Source: Pseudomonas sp. FEN
Lineage (GTDB): Bacteria; Pseudomonadota; Gammaproteobacteria; Pseudomonadales; Pseudomonadaceae
Direction of reading: 5' to 3'
Assembly (NCBI RefSeq): GCF_904067045.1
Contig: NZ_CAJFDC010000001.1
Span: 620,001 to 684,000 of the forward strand
DNA length: 64,000 nucleotides
Part shown: piece after piece, positions 19,897-28,277 of the stretch
How the letters are laid out: every line of letters starts with the position of its first letter
Position numbering within the stretch: the stretch's first letter is position 1
Notes under the pieces: model-generated
The model's database searches: none
What the model saw: the letters and a program-made list of their open reading frames with translations, nothing else
Told to the model about the DNA's origin: nothing
Position numbers and translations under genes: made by a program

Positions 19897-20908
19897 TTAT
19901 TTAATCTCCCTCAGTACTACTGACAGTAAATACAGTGCAGAACATAAGCATGCCTTGTTACTATCTCCTACACCATCAGGATTGCACATAAACGCTACCG
20001 TCGATGTACTCGATACAGCCCTCCCCAACGGAACCATGATGATACAAAGTTGCGTCCCGCAGGTCAGGCAGCAGAAACAGATAAAGCTGCATGCCAACCT
20101 GCAGTCGGGCGATCATTGAGCTTCGTCCAATCTATGGGGCTGCCCACAAGTCACCAGAACATACGATAGCTTTTCCGCTCTTTGGGGTCCAAGACGATGC
20201 CACGGCGTACGCCAAAACACCATCCACTTGCTCTAACGATCTCCGCTTGGTGCACCATATGCTCGCTCTTGAGCAAGACTTTGTGACGCCCCCCCCAGGT
20301 TCTCAAGTAATGCGGCCTCATCCTGCAGCAGCTCATCCAAAGCCTCAATCGTATCGTTGCTGCTGAAATGTCACGGTGTGAGCGAGGATCCAGCAGAAAA
20401 ATCTTGGTTAAAGAAAAAATCGAACCGAAAAAGCACTTTTCCCCCTCCCGCCGACGGGCCCTGTACCTATTTTTTGTGCAAAGGGTGCAGGGGTACTCCA
20501 GCCCAGGCCTTCTGGAGGCTCTGTGGGGGCGTTGGTAATTTCAAAAAATGCAAGGTTTTGCAAAGAAATGAAGAATTTTTGCGCGGAACTCCAGGATAGC
20601 GAGCACGACGGCTGAATTCTGAAGGACCCGATTTAGAAGTGGGAGCCATTGAAATGTGGCTGTTTTCCGAGTTTTCTAATTCTGAATAGATCGCTCCAAG
20701 TACATTCTTGAGCCCATCCCAAGGAGCTGTCTGAACGTTTGAATGCCTTAGTTGAAGGGCCTTTTCGGGCATCGGCTACATTTCACAGCCTAGCCAAAAA
20801 TAGCTTCAGATGGCACCGTATGAGCCATTGTTCGGACGTATGAATTCTGGAATTTATCGTCTATAAATATAATTAACAACTCACCACCCTTATCAGAGCA
20901 CATAATAA
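19897..20908. other. 1-kb gap without a convincing gene
   Basis: Divergent region between DUF4238 and the ApeA-like gene. Several short open frames (for example 20091-20366 plus, 20467-20772 minus) lack family similarity. A stretch at 20440-20600 is of mixed composition and could be an old coding remnant. Both promoters must lie here. The last 150 bases before 20909 are AT-rich, as expected of the promoter for the HEPN gene. Confidence 0.4.
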
Positions 20909-22564
20909 ATGACTGATGAAATCGACTTCTCCAAACAGCACGAATATGATGTAGAGATATACTATGACAACCACATAGCGCTCGGAAATGGCACTCTATC
21001 ATTTGGCGGCGGGAGCTTCATACATATAAACCACAGAAACCCTGACAACTTCATTAGACCAGAAGGTGAGACCACCCTAAACGTAAAAACCAAAACCAGT
21101 GATATTTTCACACTATTCAACTGCAAATATGGTCAGGGAGTAATATATTCCGACTTTCTTATTGCAGGAAGCACTAATAGAGGCGTTACATGTATAGGTA
21201 TCCGATACAGCGACATCTCCGAATGGTTCCTGTATGACCAACGAGTAAATGGGTACGTTGGCGAAAGCATCGTATGGACAAACCTCGTACAGCCCATAGC
21301 CGTCTCAGTTGAAACAGACGAAGAGAGTTTTTCTCTAACAAGTGAGACCATTGGCAGCATTAACAAACGCGGTGAAGACCGTACAATTCATGAGCACGTA
21401 AATTTTCTCTTCAAGCGAAACAGCGGAGAATTTAGTCTCGCCGACTTGAAAAAAAAGCCGCTTGAGCTTTCAAATTTATTATCTATTTTCATTGCATACC
21501 CGTTGTCTATTATCAGCATGTGGGTAAGTTGTGACAATGGGCACCCAATGCCCGCTTACTTCCCCTCATTCAAAAAAATTGAGCGCAACCTTGAGGAGAA
21601 CTCATTTGAGCGAAACGCCCTAATCTCTAGATCAACTCTTGATAACCGATGGCAAGTGGTTTTTGATAGATATTACAACTCTAAGTACAGAAAAGTTTAC
21701 TGGACCCGCCTTGCGGCAATGCAAAGACATGAAGGATTTTGGGAATATAGAGTCCTAGGCTATGTAAGTTTTCTTGATGGCTATGTAACTGAGCTCGCCA
21801 AAACTTATAAGCTAAAAACAGGCCATAAAAATGAAAAGCTTGAGGCCCTCACGCAGGCGCTAAAAACGCTACAGAACCCGCTCAACCAAGACCAGCACGA
21901 CGAGTTGGCAGCAAATTTAAAGTCAATCTTCCCACCACCACGAGGGCTTACCTTTTCAGAAAAATACAATTACGCCGTAGATACTACGGATAGCGACATT
22001 ATGAAGGTGATAAACCTATCAACTGATGATTTCAAATCAATAAAGTACGTAAGAGATCAAATAGCTCATGGCAATGCTGTCGACTCGGCCAAAAGTCCTT
22101 ATGAGAAAATACACTCAATTACAGAAAAGCTGGCACTCCTATTAACATACTGGGCACTAATAGATTTTGGGATCACCCCTAATGAATTCACCTCAAATCT
22201 AATCAGAACAAATAATACTTTGAAATTCAACAACGCACTAAATCTAGTACATCTTGAGCGCATTACAAACTCCGCATTATTCATTAGCGTTTCGGAGGAA
22301 ACATACAGCAAACTAACCAGCAACATCCACATCATCATTAATGCCTGCTTCACTCAAAATACAGAAGGCGAGATACAATATTCCGAGCAATATGCATCAG
22401 TATATTTGGCCTGGTATAAAAAATCCGCAGCGACCCCTGGACTATCTACCTTTGAAGAAATATTTGGCGTAACCAAGGAAAGGGTGAAATATTGGGCTAC
22501 AGCATATCTGGAATGCGCTGATAAACGAAAGGAAATTTTCGGCGCATATGTTATCAATATTTGA
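20909..22564 (+). CDS. ApeA-like HEPN ribonuclease (phage-defence candidate)
   Basis: A 551-residue protein with the two-part layout of ApeA, a single-gene anti-phage protein. A beta-rich N-terminal sensor-like domain (about residues 1-230, ending near ISMWVSCDNGHPMPAYFPS) is followed by a helical HEPN domain. The HEPN ribonuclease motif R-x4-H is seen as R382-DQIA-H387 in IKYVRDQIAHGNAV, followed by the typical long helix KIHSITEKLALLLTYW. In known ApeA proteins infection triggers RNA cleavage and abortive arrest. About 100 further residues at the C-terminus show no recognised domain. The gene is AT-rich and solitary. Function here is inferred from architecture only. Confidence 0.78.
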   Translation: MTDEIDFSKQHEYDVEIYYDNHIALGNGTLSFGGGSFIHINHRNPDNFIRPEGETTLNVKTKTSDIFTLFNCKYGQGVIYSDFLIAGSTNRGVTCIGIRYSDISEWFLYDQRVNGYVGESIVWTNLVQPIAVSVETDEESFSLTSETIGSINKRGEDRTIHEHVNFLFKRNSGEFSLADLKKKPLELSNLLSIFIAYPLSIISMWVSCDNGHPMPAYFPSFKKIERNLEENSFERNALISRSTLDNRWQVVFDRYYNSKYRKVYWTRLAAMQRHEGFWEYRVLGYVSFLDGYVTELAKTYKLKTGHKNEKLEALTQALKTLQNPLNQDQHDELAANLKSIFPPPRGLTFSEKYNYAVDTTDSDIMKVINLSTDDFKSIKYVRDQIAHGNAVDSAKSPYEKIHSITEKLALLLTYWALIDFGITPNEFTSNLIRTNNTLKFNNALNLVHLERITNSALFISVSEETYSKLTSNIHIIINACFTQNTEGEIQYSEQYASVYLAWYKKSAATPGLSTFEEIFGVTKERVKYWATAYLECADKRKEIFGAYVINI

Positions 22565-22893
22565 AGCAAAGGCTGCTAGAAGAGAGTTAGATATTTACCC
22601 CTGATCCAACTCACCATAACGTTGATACAGCTCTAAGCTAAGTACTTCCACGCAGGGAAGATAGTCAGTAGGGGAGCCATAGTAGGAAGTGAACGGTTCG
22701 GCACAGAAATGCTGAACATGCCCCCCCAAAGCGCACACCGATCGTGTCCCAGGAAGTGGTGTAACTCATCATGGCTCTGGCCACTGAGTTTACCGTTTAG
22801 TTGATCACGGCCTGGAGGTGCAAATGGCTACTTTGCTGAAGAGCATGTCAGACTCTGGCCATGATCTCGTCTCCCTCACAATAGGATGCAAGC
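22565..22893. other. Gap between the HEPN and RusA-like genes
   Basis: 329 bases with no open frame of interest. The end, from about 22740, is GC-richer and looks unlike the preceding AT-rich gene, so a junction between segments of different origin may lie here. No insertion-sequence terminal repeat could be identified. Confidence 0.35.
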
Positions 22894-23634
22894 ATGAGCA
22901 CTGAACAGTTCCCTCAATGGACACCCTCCGAGCTGTTCAAGGATCGGCCAGAAAGCTCAAAGATTCGCGATCAGATTTTCGCCGCTTATGAACTCGTTGA
23001 AGGTCTGACGTTGAGCCAACCTCCCTCATTGGCTGAGCTGGAGTCGGTTTGCAAATGGGTGAATGCAAATGACAATACCTTCTTACCCCTCTTCGTGAAA
23101 TATCATCGAACGCTGAAACGAGTTTATTCATCGTCACTGTCCGAGAAAATTTCGGCGCTCGCCCAACATCATTGTTCGATATGCACCATCCATGATGGTG
23201 GGCTTCCCACGCACGTGATCTCCATTCGAATTCCTCCCATTTCCAAGCAAGCAGCCGCTCAAACACGAGGGAGAAGAGCAGCGTTCGAGCGGGCTATCAA
23301 ATATCGTTTCGCTGGACATCTAACCCCATTCCCGGCAGACACCTCGATCTGCCTCCTCATTGTCTTCGTCGTGAAAGCATCAGGCGCGCAAAAGGATTTA
23401 GACAACATGGCCAAAGCCATCCTCGATGCCGTTAAAAATGTGCTTTTCGGTGATGACAGGAGAATTGATCACCTGAACATCATCCGAATCAAGTCTCCGG
23501 ATGAGGAATTCGTCTACCTGAATATTCGGGAAACCCGCCTCAATGAGCATCACGACGTGCTTTTCCCACGAATGCTCCACACATGGGCTGGCGCACAGCC
23601 GCTCAACTTAGAGGATTTTCTTGAGGAGACATAA
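22894..23634 (+). CDS. RusA-like nuclease with unusual N-terminal extension
   Basis: A 246-residue protein. Residues about 108-215 match the RusA Holliday-junction resolvase fold: ISIRIPPISKQA in the first strand, KDLDNMAK (D168, D170, N171, K174) and FGDDRRIDHL (D187, D188), the acidic residues that bind metal in RusA. The first 100 residues are not part of RusA, which is only about 120 residues long. They carry WTPSELFKDRPESSKIRDQI and look helical. Stand-alone RusA proteins are prophage recombination enzymes; a two-domain form beside a HEPN defence gene is unusual. Function unknown; nuclease activity is inferred from the retained acidic motif. Confidence 0.7.
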   Translation: MSTEQFPQWTPSELFKDRPESSKIRDQIFAAYELVEGLTLSQPPSLAELESVCKWVNANDNTFLPLFVKYHRTLKRVYSSSLSEKISALAQHHCSICTIHDGGLPTHVISIRIPPISKQAAAQTRGRRAAFERAIKYRFAGHLTPFPADTSICLLIVFVVKASGAQKDLDNMAKAILDAVKNVLFGDDRRIDHLNIIRIKSPDEEFVYLNIRETRLNEHHDVLFPRMLHTWAGAQPLNLEDFLEET

Positions 23635-23723
23635 GCCGGGCACCTCTACCCTGGAGGTTGGTGCCAGCTCCTGCAAGTAGACTCCAGGAGGCCTACTCCT
23701 ATCTTTGATACAGCATCGCTGGC

Positions 23724-23921
23724 TCACGCCAGAGTTCGTGACACACCGCAGTATAAAATCTTCACTCGGTTGCGCGGCTTATTGAGGAAGACGAGGAGCA
23801 CGGGGTCGAACACAGCGACCTTGATGTCCAGCTCGACTAGCGCAGCCAACCCATCAATGGATTTTCGAAAGTCGACGGGCTTGGGGTACAGATAGACTTT
23901 TCGACTTTGGCGTCGCATCAT
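23724..23921 (-). pseudogene. IS66-family tnpB (Orf2) fragment
   Basis: A 65-codon frame begins MMRRQSRKVYLYPKPVDFRKSIDGLAALVE, the N-terminus of IS66 Orf2 (usual length about 115). After ...NRVKILY similarity stops, where intact proteins continue WERNGF, and the frame ends seven codons later. The upstream bases (23922-24000) resemble the end of an IS66 orf1. No transposase gene and no terminal repeats are seen. It is a relic of an insertion at the right edge of the island. Confidence 0.8.
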
Positions 23922-24141
23922 GGCGAACGGACTCCTGAGAGAATCGGGAGCACAGCATCCGGCACCAGCTAAGCGCTTTGAATGTGGGGTTCATTGAGTG
24001 CATACCGTGTGTTCACCGCCCCCTTACGATAAAGTGTCCACATTACGTCCACACCCAATGACAACAGCTTCACATATTGACTGAATATATCCCGAGCGCC
24101 CCAATGTTTCCGGCCACTACCCCGTGGTTACTGGCATGAAT

Positions 24142-24369
24142 TAATGATGAAGAATCAACTCAGGCATGCTGGAGTCCGCCGGGTAAATGAGAACCCGAAG
24201 CTTAGCCTGCAAATCGCTGGCGGCCTACCCAGCCAGCCTGATGCCGCCTCATCAACGGTATCAATTGCCAGGGAGTCGAAAGGCAGCGTGGCAGGGTAAG
24301 CTGGCGGTTTGACCGGAATGGAGGCCGAAGTGACCGCCTATTTTCCAGCGCTGGCCATTGGCGGTCAGA
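24142..24369. repeat. Right copy of 228-bp direct repeat
   Basis: Second copy of 17043-17270. Here the GST 5' end is the orphan part (26 bases) while the downstream gene continues intact. The nine differences are clustered in the intergenic middle and include several transitions, so the copies have diverged or came from different strains. Confidence 0.9.
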
Positions 24370-24872
24370 TGTACGATTTCGCTCACCTTGAGCCGTTCAC
24401 CTTCACGATTTCAAGCCAGTTGGCCAAACGTGATTTGCGCATACATGCAACCTTCTCTAATCACTGTTTTACCCAGAGCTACGACGCGGTAACGCATCCA
24501 GCTGGAGAGCCGATCATTCCTGACGGTAAGCGACAACGGACATTCTGCCCCATTCGTCATCGACTATCTCAAAACCTACCGGCCGTTATTTTGCAAAGGC
24601 TGACGCATCCAAAAGCCAAGGTATGGGAAACGTCGGTCGAGCGTAATTGGTGCTTTTCCATCACCGTTGAAGACCCGAGCGGGCCTTATCATGTCTTTTT
24701 TGAGGTAAGACGCGCCGCGCACCAAAAGCGCCAATGGCAGGAGTTGAACCTGGTGGTAGAAAGCGCGTATCCCGAAGGGGAAGGCGGCAGTCTAAACCCG
24801 AAAGGATCGATGGCCTTTGCACTACTGTGCGGTAAGGTCTACTTGCGTCAACCAACCGCCACCAAACGCTAG
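24330..24872 (+). CDS. Conserved Pseudomonas protein of unknown function
   Basis: A 180-residue soluble protein beginning at GTG (24330), chosen because GGAGG lies 5 bases upstream; an ATG four codons earlier is possible. Recognisable features are YDFAHLEPFTFTISSQLAKR and the CTFSNHCFTQ-like NHCFTQSYDAVTHPAGE. No domain was identified. It appears conserved in pseudomonads as a stand-alone gene. Its promoter and first 40 bases are duplicated at the left end of the island, where they form a stub. It was therefore the original divergent neighbour of the GST gene. Confidence 0.7.
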   Translation: MTAYFPALAIGGQMYDFAHLEPFTFTISSQLAKRDLRIHATFSNHCFTQSYDAVTHPAGEPIIPDGKRQRTFCPIRHRLSQNLPAVILQRLTHPKAKVWETSVERNWCFSITVEDPSGPYHVFFEVRRAAHQKRQWQELNLVVESAYPEGEGGSLNPKGSMAFALLCGKVYLRQPTATKR

Positions 24873-24881
24873 AAGGAGAAA

Positions 24882-24912
24882 ACGAAAAAGACGCCATGAG
24901 CGTCTTTTTCGT
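24882..24912 (+). terminator. Rho-independent terminator
   Basis: Perfect 13-bp stem ACGAAAAAGACGC / GCGTCTTTTTCGT with a 5-base loop, 10 bases after the conserved gene. T-tracts occur in both directions. Confidence 0.88.
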
Positions 24913-25100
24913 ATTCGGTAAAACAGATCCGGACACCACTTGCGAACCGCCTTGCGCGATTACGACTTTCACCGCTGGGAAGCGCTCAATCTCATCCGGT
25001 CAGTCGCTTCGATGCGAGAATCATATTTGAGCATGGCAATGCCGTCAACGACATCCATGGCCAGAGCCAGACCACGATGAGCTATCCAAAGGCGTCCCGG

Positions 25101-25430
25101 TCATTTCTGCGCAACCGTGAAAGCCTCCAGACTGAACCCCGCCGCCAGGGTTTCCTTGGCACTCTTGCGCAGCTTCTTGATCAGGCGCTCCTGGCGCAGG
25201 GCCTCGCTCTTGTCGCGGCAGGCTTCCACATAGACCAGCGCCACCGCCGGGCTGGAGTGGAAGAAGCGCGCGCCCTTGCCACTCTGATGCGAGGCAAACC
25301 GCCGCTGCGGATCATCGCTGATCCCGCAATACAACGAACCATTGGCGGCACGCACCAGATAGACAAACCAGGGTTTGACCGCAGGTGCAGCCGGCTCGGT
25401 CTCGACACTGCGCGTTTCGCTGATGTTCAC
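25101..25430 (-). CDS. GIY-YIG nuclease superfamily protein (YhbQ-like)
   Basis: A 109-residue protein with the compact GIY-YIG fold. [20 protein letters not shown] gives the GIY- and YIG-equivalent strands, and [15 protein letters not shown] the following arginine. A catalytic glutamate would lie in the downstream helix [15 protein letters not shown]. This is the UPF0213/YhbQ group, small nucleases of poorly known role in DNA handling. The 25 N-terminal residues before the domain are low complexity, so an internal start is possible. 200 bases to the left (24913-25100) hold nothing recognisable. Confidence 0.85.
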   Translation of the reverse strand: MNISETRSVETEPAAPAVKPWFVYLVRAANGSLYCGISDDPQRRFASHQSGKGARFFHSSPAVALVYVEACRDKSEALRQERLIKKLRKSAKETLAAGFSLEAFTVAQK

Positions 25431-25476
25431 GTGGCAAAGGGCTTGATCGCTGACGGGGCCGCGATCTTAGCAGAAC

Positions 25477-25947
25477 CTAACGGCTTGCCTGGAAGGCCTT
25501 CAAGCCTTTCAGCGCCTGGGCTCGCACGGCGTTCCTGAGCAATGGCGTCCAGCCCAGCAGCAAGCCCTTGGTCCCCAGCGCCTGACGCGCCCAACGCCAG
25601 AGATCGAAGTGGTCATGGTGTTCGCAGATCTTGCCGTCGCGAAACACGAAGCGCGCCTGGATATCGTTGACCACGGTATTGCCGGTCTGGCTGAACAGGT
25701 AGGTCGCCACCCAATGGGCGCCACCGCCGCGCTCGTCGGCACGGACATTGTCGAAAGTCAGGGAGAAGTCCTTGGCGCGAGTGGTCAGCATGCGCCACAT
25801 ATCGCCGGCATCACGCCCACGCAGCTCGCCAAACGCCGGATCACTGAACAACACATCCTCGGTGTAACAGGCACTCATGGCCTCGGCATCCAGCCGCTGG
25901 AACGCTTTATAGAACTCAGTAATCAACGCGTTGTGGGCATCACTCAT
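25477..25947 (-). CDS. NTF2-like (SnoaL-type) protein
   Basis: A 156-residue protein with the cone-shaped NTF2/SnoaL fold: N-terminal helix NALITEFYKAFQRLDAEAMSACYTEDVLFSDPAF, then strands with HWVATYLFSQTGNTVVNDI and CEHHDHFDLWRWA. The family covers small isomerases, hydrolases and binding proteins, so the exact activity cannot be stated. The ATG at 25945-25947 gives the conserved N-terminus; an upstream frame extension of 16 codons is unlikely. It is a monocistronic gene facing the GIY-YIG gene in the same direction. Confidence 0.8.
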   Translation of the reverse strand: MSDAHNALITEFYKAFQRLDAEAMSACYTEDVLFSDPAFGELRGRDAGDMWRMLTTRAKDFSLTFDNVRADERGGGAHWVATYLFSQTGNTVVNDIQARFVFRDGKICEHHDHFDLWRWARQALGTKGLLLGWTPLLRNAVRAQALKGLKAFQASR

Positions 25948-26049
25948 GAACGGGCTCCGTGCAGGTAGAAGGATCGCCTGCACGATAGTCTGCAAATGCG
26001 CGGCTGACTATTGGCATTTGCAACCCGAATACCGGGAGTGTGGGGGGCT

Positions 26050-27357
26050 TCAGAGTTTTTCACTGGTCACCCGCACATAATTCGCCCGACCGGCACCGAG
26101 CCCGAAGATAATGGCGCCGAGGCCGATCACGCCGAAGATCCAGCCCAGCGCCGCCCAGCTACCGGTAAGGTCATGCACCAGCCCGACCGCGAATGGCCCC
26201 ATGGACGCCAGGGTATAGCCAATGCCCTGGGCCATGCCCGACAGGTTCGCCGCCACATGGGCATCGCGCGAGCGCAGCACGATCAAGGTCAGCGCCAGGC
26301 TGAAGGTGCCCCCCTGTCCCAGGCCGAGCAGGATCGCCCAACCCCAGAGCCCTTCGAGCGGCGCATACAAGCAACCGAACAGGCCGCCCAAAGTCAGTAC
26401 CATCACCACGACAATCGCCAACCGCTGATCCTTGCCGCGCGTCGCCAGCCAGGGCGCCGCCAGGGAGCTGAGCAGTTGCACCAGGATCGAGCCGGACAGC
26501 ACGATTCCCGCCTGGGTGGCGCTCAGGCCGCGCCCGATCAACACCGAGGGCAACCAGCCGAAGACGATGTAGGCCAGGGACGATTGCAGGCCCATGTACA
26601 GGGTGACCTGCCAGGCCAGCGGATCGCGCAGCAGACCACTTACGCGGTAGGCCACGTGATGGGCAGCGTGTTTCTGTCCCACTTGCGGCAACCAGAAAAT
26701 CGCCGCCAGCAGCGCCGGCACGCCCCAGAAACCCAGGCCGATCGACCAGCTCTCGCCAAAGTGCTGGCTCAGCGGCACCGTGGCCCCCGCCGCCAGTGCC
26801 GCGCCCAGGCACAGGGCCATGGTGTAGACGCCGGTCATGATCCCGGCCTGCTTTGCGAAGTCGCGCTTGACGATGCCGGGCAACAGCACACCGATCACCC
26901 CGATGCTCGCGCCGGCCAGCACACTGCCGGCAAACAGGCCGAACTCACCCGCCGAGCTGCGCAGAACGATCCCTCCCGCCAGGGTCAACAGAATCCCCAG
27001 CACCACCCGCTCGCTGCCGAAACGCCGGGCCAGCAGCGGTGCCAGGGGTGCCGCCAGGCCGAGGCAGAGCACTGGCAAGGTGGTCAGCAGGCCGGCCTTG
27101 GCCGCCGACAAGCCCAGGCTGCGGGACACGTCGCCGAGCAACGGCGCCATGCTCGACAACGCCGGGCGCAGGTTCAGGGCCACCAGCACCAGACCCAGCA
27201 ACAGCAGCCACGGGCGACGTAGCAGCGGTTGGCTGTGCTGGACCAGGTCGTCATCGGCCTCGGCGTCGATCAGTAGCCGGTCGAGTTCGACCGGCCGCGA
27301 GAGCGTGCTGCTTTCTAGAGGAGAACGGGACAGGGGACGCTCGCTTTCAAGGTTCAT
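26050..27357 (-). CDS. MFS transporter, CynX/NimT family
   Basis: A 435-residue major facilitator with 12 predicted membrane helices after a soluble N-terminal tail of about 45 residues. The CynX/NimT signature ALNLRPALSSMAPLL marks helix 1, and the family typically has the duplicated region seen at GLLTTLPVLCLGL. CynX-type proteins were proposed as cyanate or nitroimidazole transporters, but most substrates are unknown. It begins 11 bases inside the end of the FadR-type regulator, so the two are translated from one transcript and the regulator probably controls the transporter. Confidence 0.85.
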   Translation of the reverse strand: MNLESERPLSRSPLESSTLSRPVELDRLLIDAEADDDLVQHSQPLLRRPWLLLLGLVLVALNLRPALSSMAPLLGDVSRSLGLSAAKAGLLTTLPVLCLGLAAPLAPLLARRFGSERVVLGILLTLAGGIVLRSSAGEFGLFAGSVLAGASIGVIGVLLPGIVKRDFAKQAGIMTGVYTMALCLGAALAAGATVPLSQHFGESWSIGLGFWGVPALLAAIFWLPQVGQKHAAHHVAYRVSGLLRDPLAWQVTLYMGLQSSLAYIVFGWLPSVLIGRGLSATQAGIVLSGSILVQLLSSLAAPWLATRGKDQRLAIVVVMVLTLGGLFGCLYAPLEGLWGWAILLGLGQGGTFSLALTLIVLRSRDAHVAANLSGMAQGIGYTLASMGPFAVGLVHDLTGSWAALGWIFGVIGLGAIIFGLGAGRANYVRVTSEKL

Positions 27358-28006
27358 TGATCAGAGTCCGGCACAAGGTCTTGGCGCGTTCAGGGTCCTG
27401 CTGTTCCACCGCTTCGAGCAGGGCGACATGCAGGTCGAACACCGATTGGCGCCGGGGGCTGATATCCAGGGTCTGGCGCAGGGCACCGGCGATCACGCTG
27501 GAAAAGTAACGGTACAGCTCGCTGAGCATCGGGTTGTGCGCGGCGTCGATCAGACGCTGGTGAAACGCCAGGTCGCAGCTGATGTAGCGGTCGAGGTCGC
27601 CGTGATAGTGCTCGCCGCTGATATCGAGGGCCTCGTGCAAGCCCTTGAGGTCGTCTTCGGTCCGCCGCAAGGCGGCCAGGCCGACGGCCTCCACCTCGAA
27701 GCTGTGTCGGGTCTCGCGGGCCTGGTCGAGAGAACAGCGCGACAGTACCTGCAGGGTCGCCAGCGGATCGATGGTCGCTCGCAGGTAGCTGCCGTCGCCC
27801 TGGCGGATCTCGATCAAGCCGGAAAACGCAAGCACGCGCAGAGCTTCACGCACGGTGTTACGACTGATACCCAGCTCCGCGGCCAGCTCCGGCTCGGTGG
27901 GCAGCCGCGCACCCACGACCCAGGTGCCAAGGCGAATGCGTTCGCGCAATTGCTCCAGGGCCTGATCGACCAGGGAGCGCTTTATGAGAGGAATACTTTG
28001 AGACAT
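27347..28006 (-). CDS. FadR-type GntR regulator of the MFS gene
   Basis: A 219-residue transcriptional regulator. An N-terminal winged helix-turn-helix (LPTEPELAAELGISRNTVRE, then ALRVLAFSGLIEIRQGDGSY) is followed by an all-helical FCD ligand domain (DLAFHQRLIDAAHNPMLSEL). FCD proteins usually bind small organic acids through a metal site. The ATG at 28004-28006 is preferred to one seven codons upstream. It lies directly before the transporter gene with an 11-base overlap. The operator is probably just upstream, in 28007-28100, but none was recognised there. Confidence 0.88.
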   Translation of the reverse strand: MSQSIPLIKRSLVDQALEQLRERIRLGTWVVGARLPTEPELAAELGISRNTVREALRVLAFSGLIEIRQGDGSYLRATIDPLATLQVLSRCSLDQARETRHSFEVEAVGLAALRRTEDDLKGLHEALDISGEHYHGDLDRYISCDLAFHQRLIDAAHNPMLSELYRYFSSVIAGALRQTLDISPRRQSVFDLHVALLEAVEQQDPERAKTLCRTLINEP

Positions 28007-28250
28007 GGAAGTCACTCTAACATCCAATCATAGGATGAATTAGCAAAAAGACTACTCCAAGCGTAACGGTGAGTTCAAGAACCAGAATGTGCAGATCCGT
28101 GAAACCACGAAGGTTGGCGGCAATATATCTCAGCCTTCTGACATGGATGATCGAGCCGCTGTCCATGGATGCCTTCGTTGTTTGAGTAAGGCGGAAACGT
28201 TAAGATCCGGCATTGAGCTTACATTCAGTCATCTAAATTCAGGTGACCAT

Positions 28251-28263
28251 GTCAACTGGTGAC
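28251..28263. promoter_or_regulatory. GntR operator candidate 1 (GTCAACTGGTGAC)
   Basis: GTCAA-CTG-GTGAC, an imperfect 13-bp palindrome ending 14 bases before the ATG of the GntR gene at 28278. The same pattern, perfect, occurs at 29513-29525 before the outer-membrane protein gene. FadR-family operators are palindromes of this size and spacing, often GT-N-AC in form. Confidence 0.5.
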
Positions 28264-28277
28264 TTTAAGGATAAAAC

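Larger units (their letters stand above)
17271..24141. mobile_element. Genomic island between 228-bp direct repeats
   Basis: About 6.9 kb inserted between the GST gene and a small conserved gene that were evidently neighbours sharing one promoter region. Several cargo genes are visibly richer in A and T than the flanking core. Cargo: HigBA-like toxin-antitoxin, DUF4238 protein, ApeA-like HEPN protein, RusA-like nuclease and an IS66 tnpB fragment. There is no integrase, transposase of full length, or replication gene, and no tRNA at the border. Insertion by recombination between the long repeats (for example from a circular intermediate or incoming DNA with the same flanks) fits better than a site-specific event. 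Confidence 0.75.

Noticed and set aside
19897..20097. A 66-codon Cys-rich frame directly before the DUF4238 gene, ending in TAA next to its ATG
   Set aside because: No family similarity and no ribosome site; the stop-start contact is probably chance, although a leader peptide cannot be excluded.
20467..20772. A 101-codon frame on the minus strand in the island gap
   Set aside because: Composition is mixed and no domain is seen. A possible old remnant but not supported as a gene.
17271..24141. The island as a prophage or ICE
   Set aside because: No integrase, structural, terminase, relaxase or conjugation gene was found; the RusA-like gene alone is not enough.
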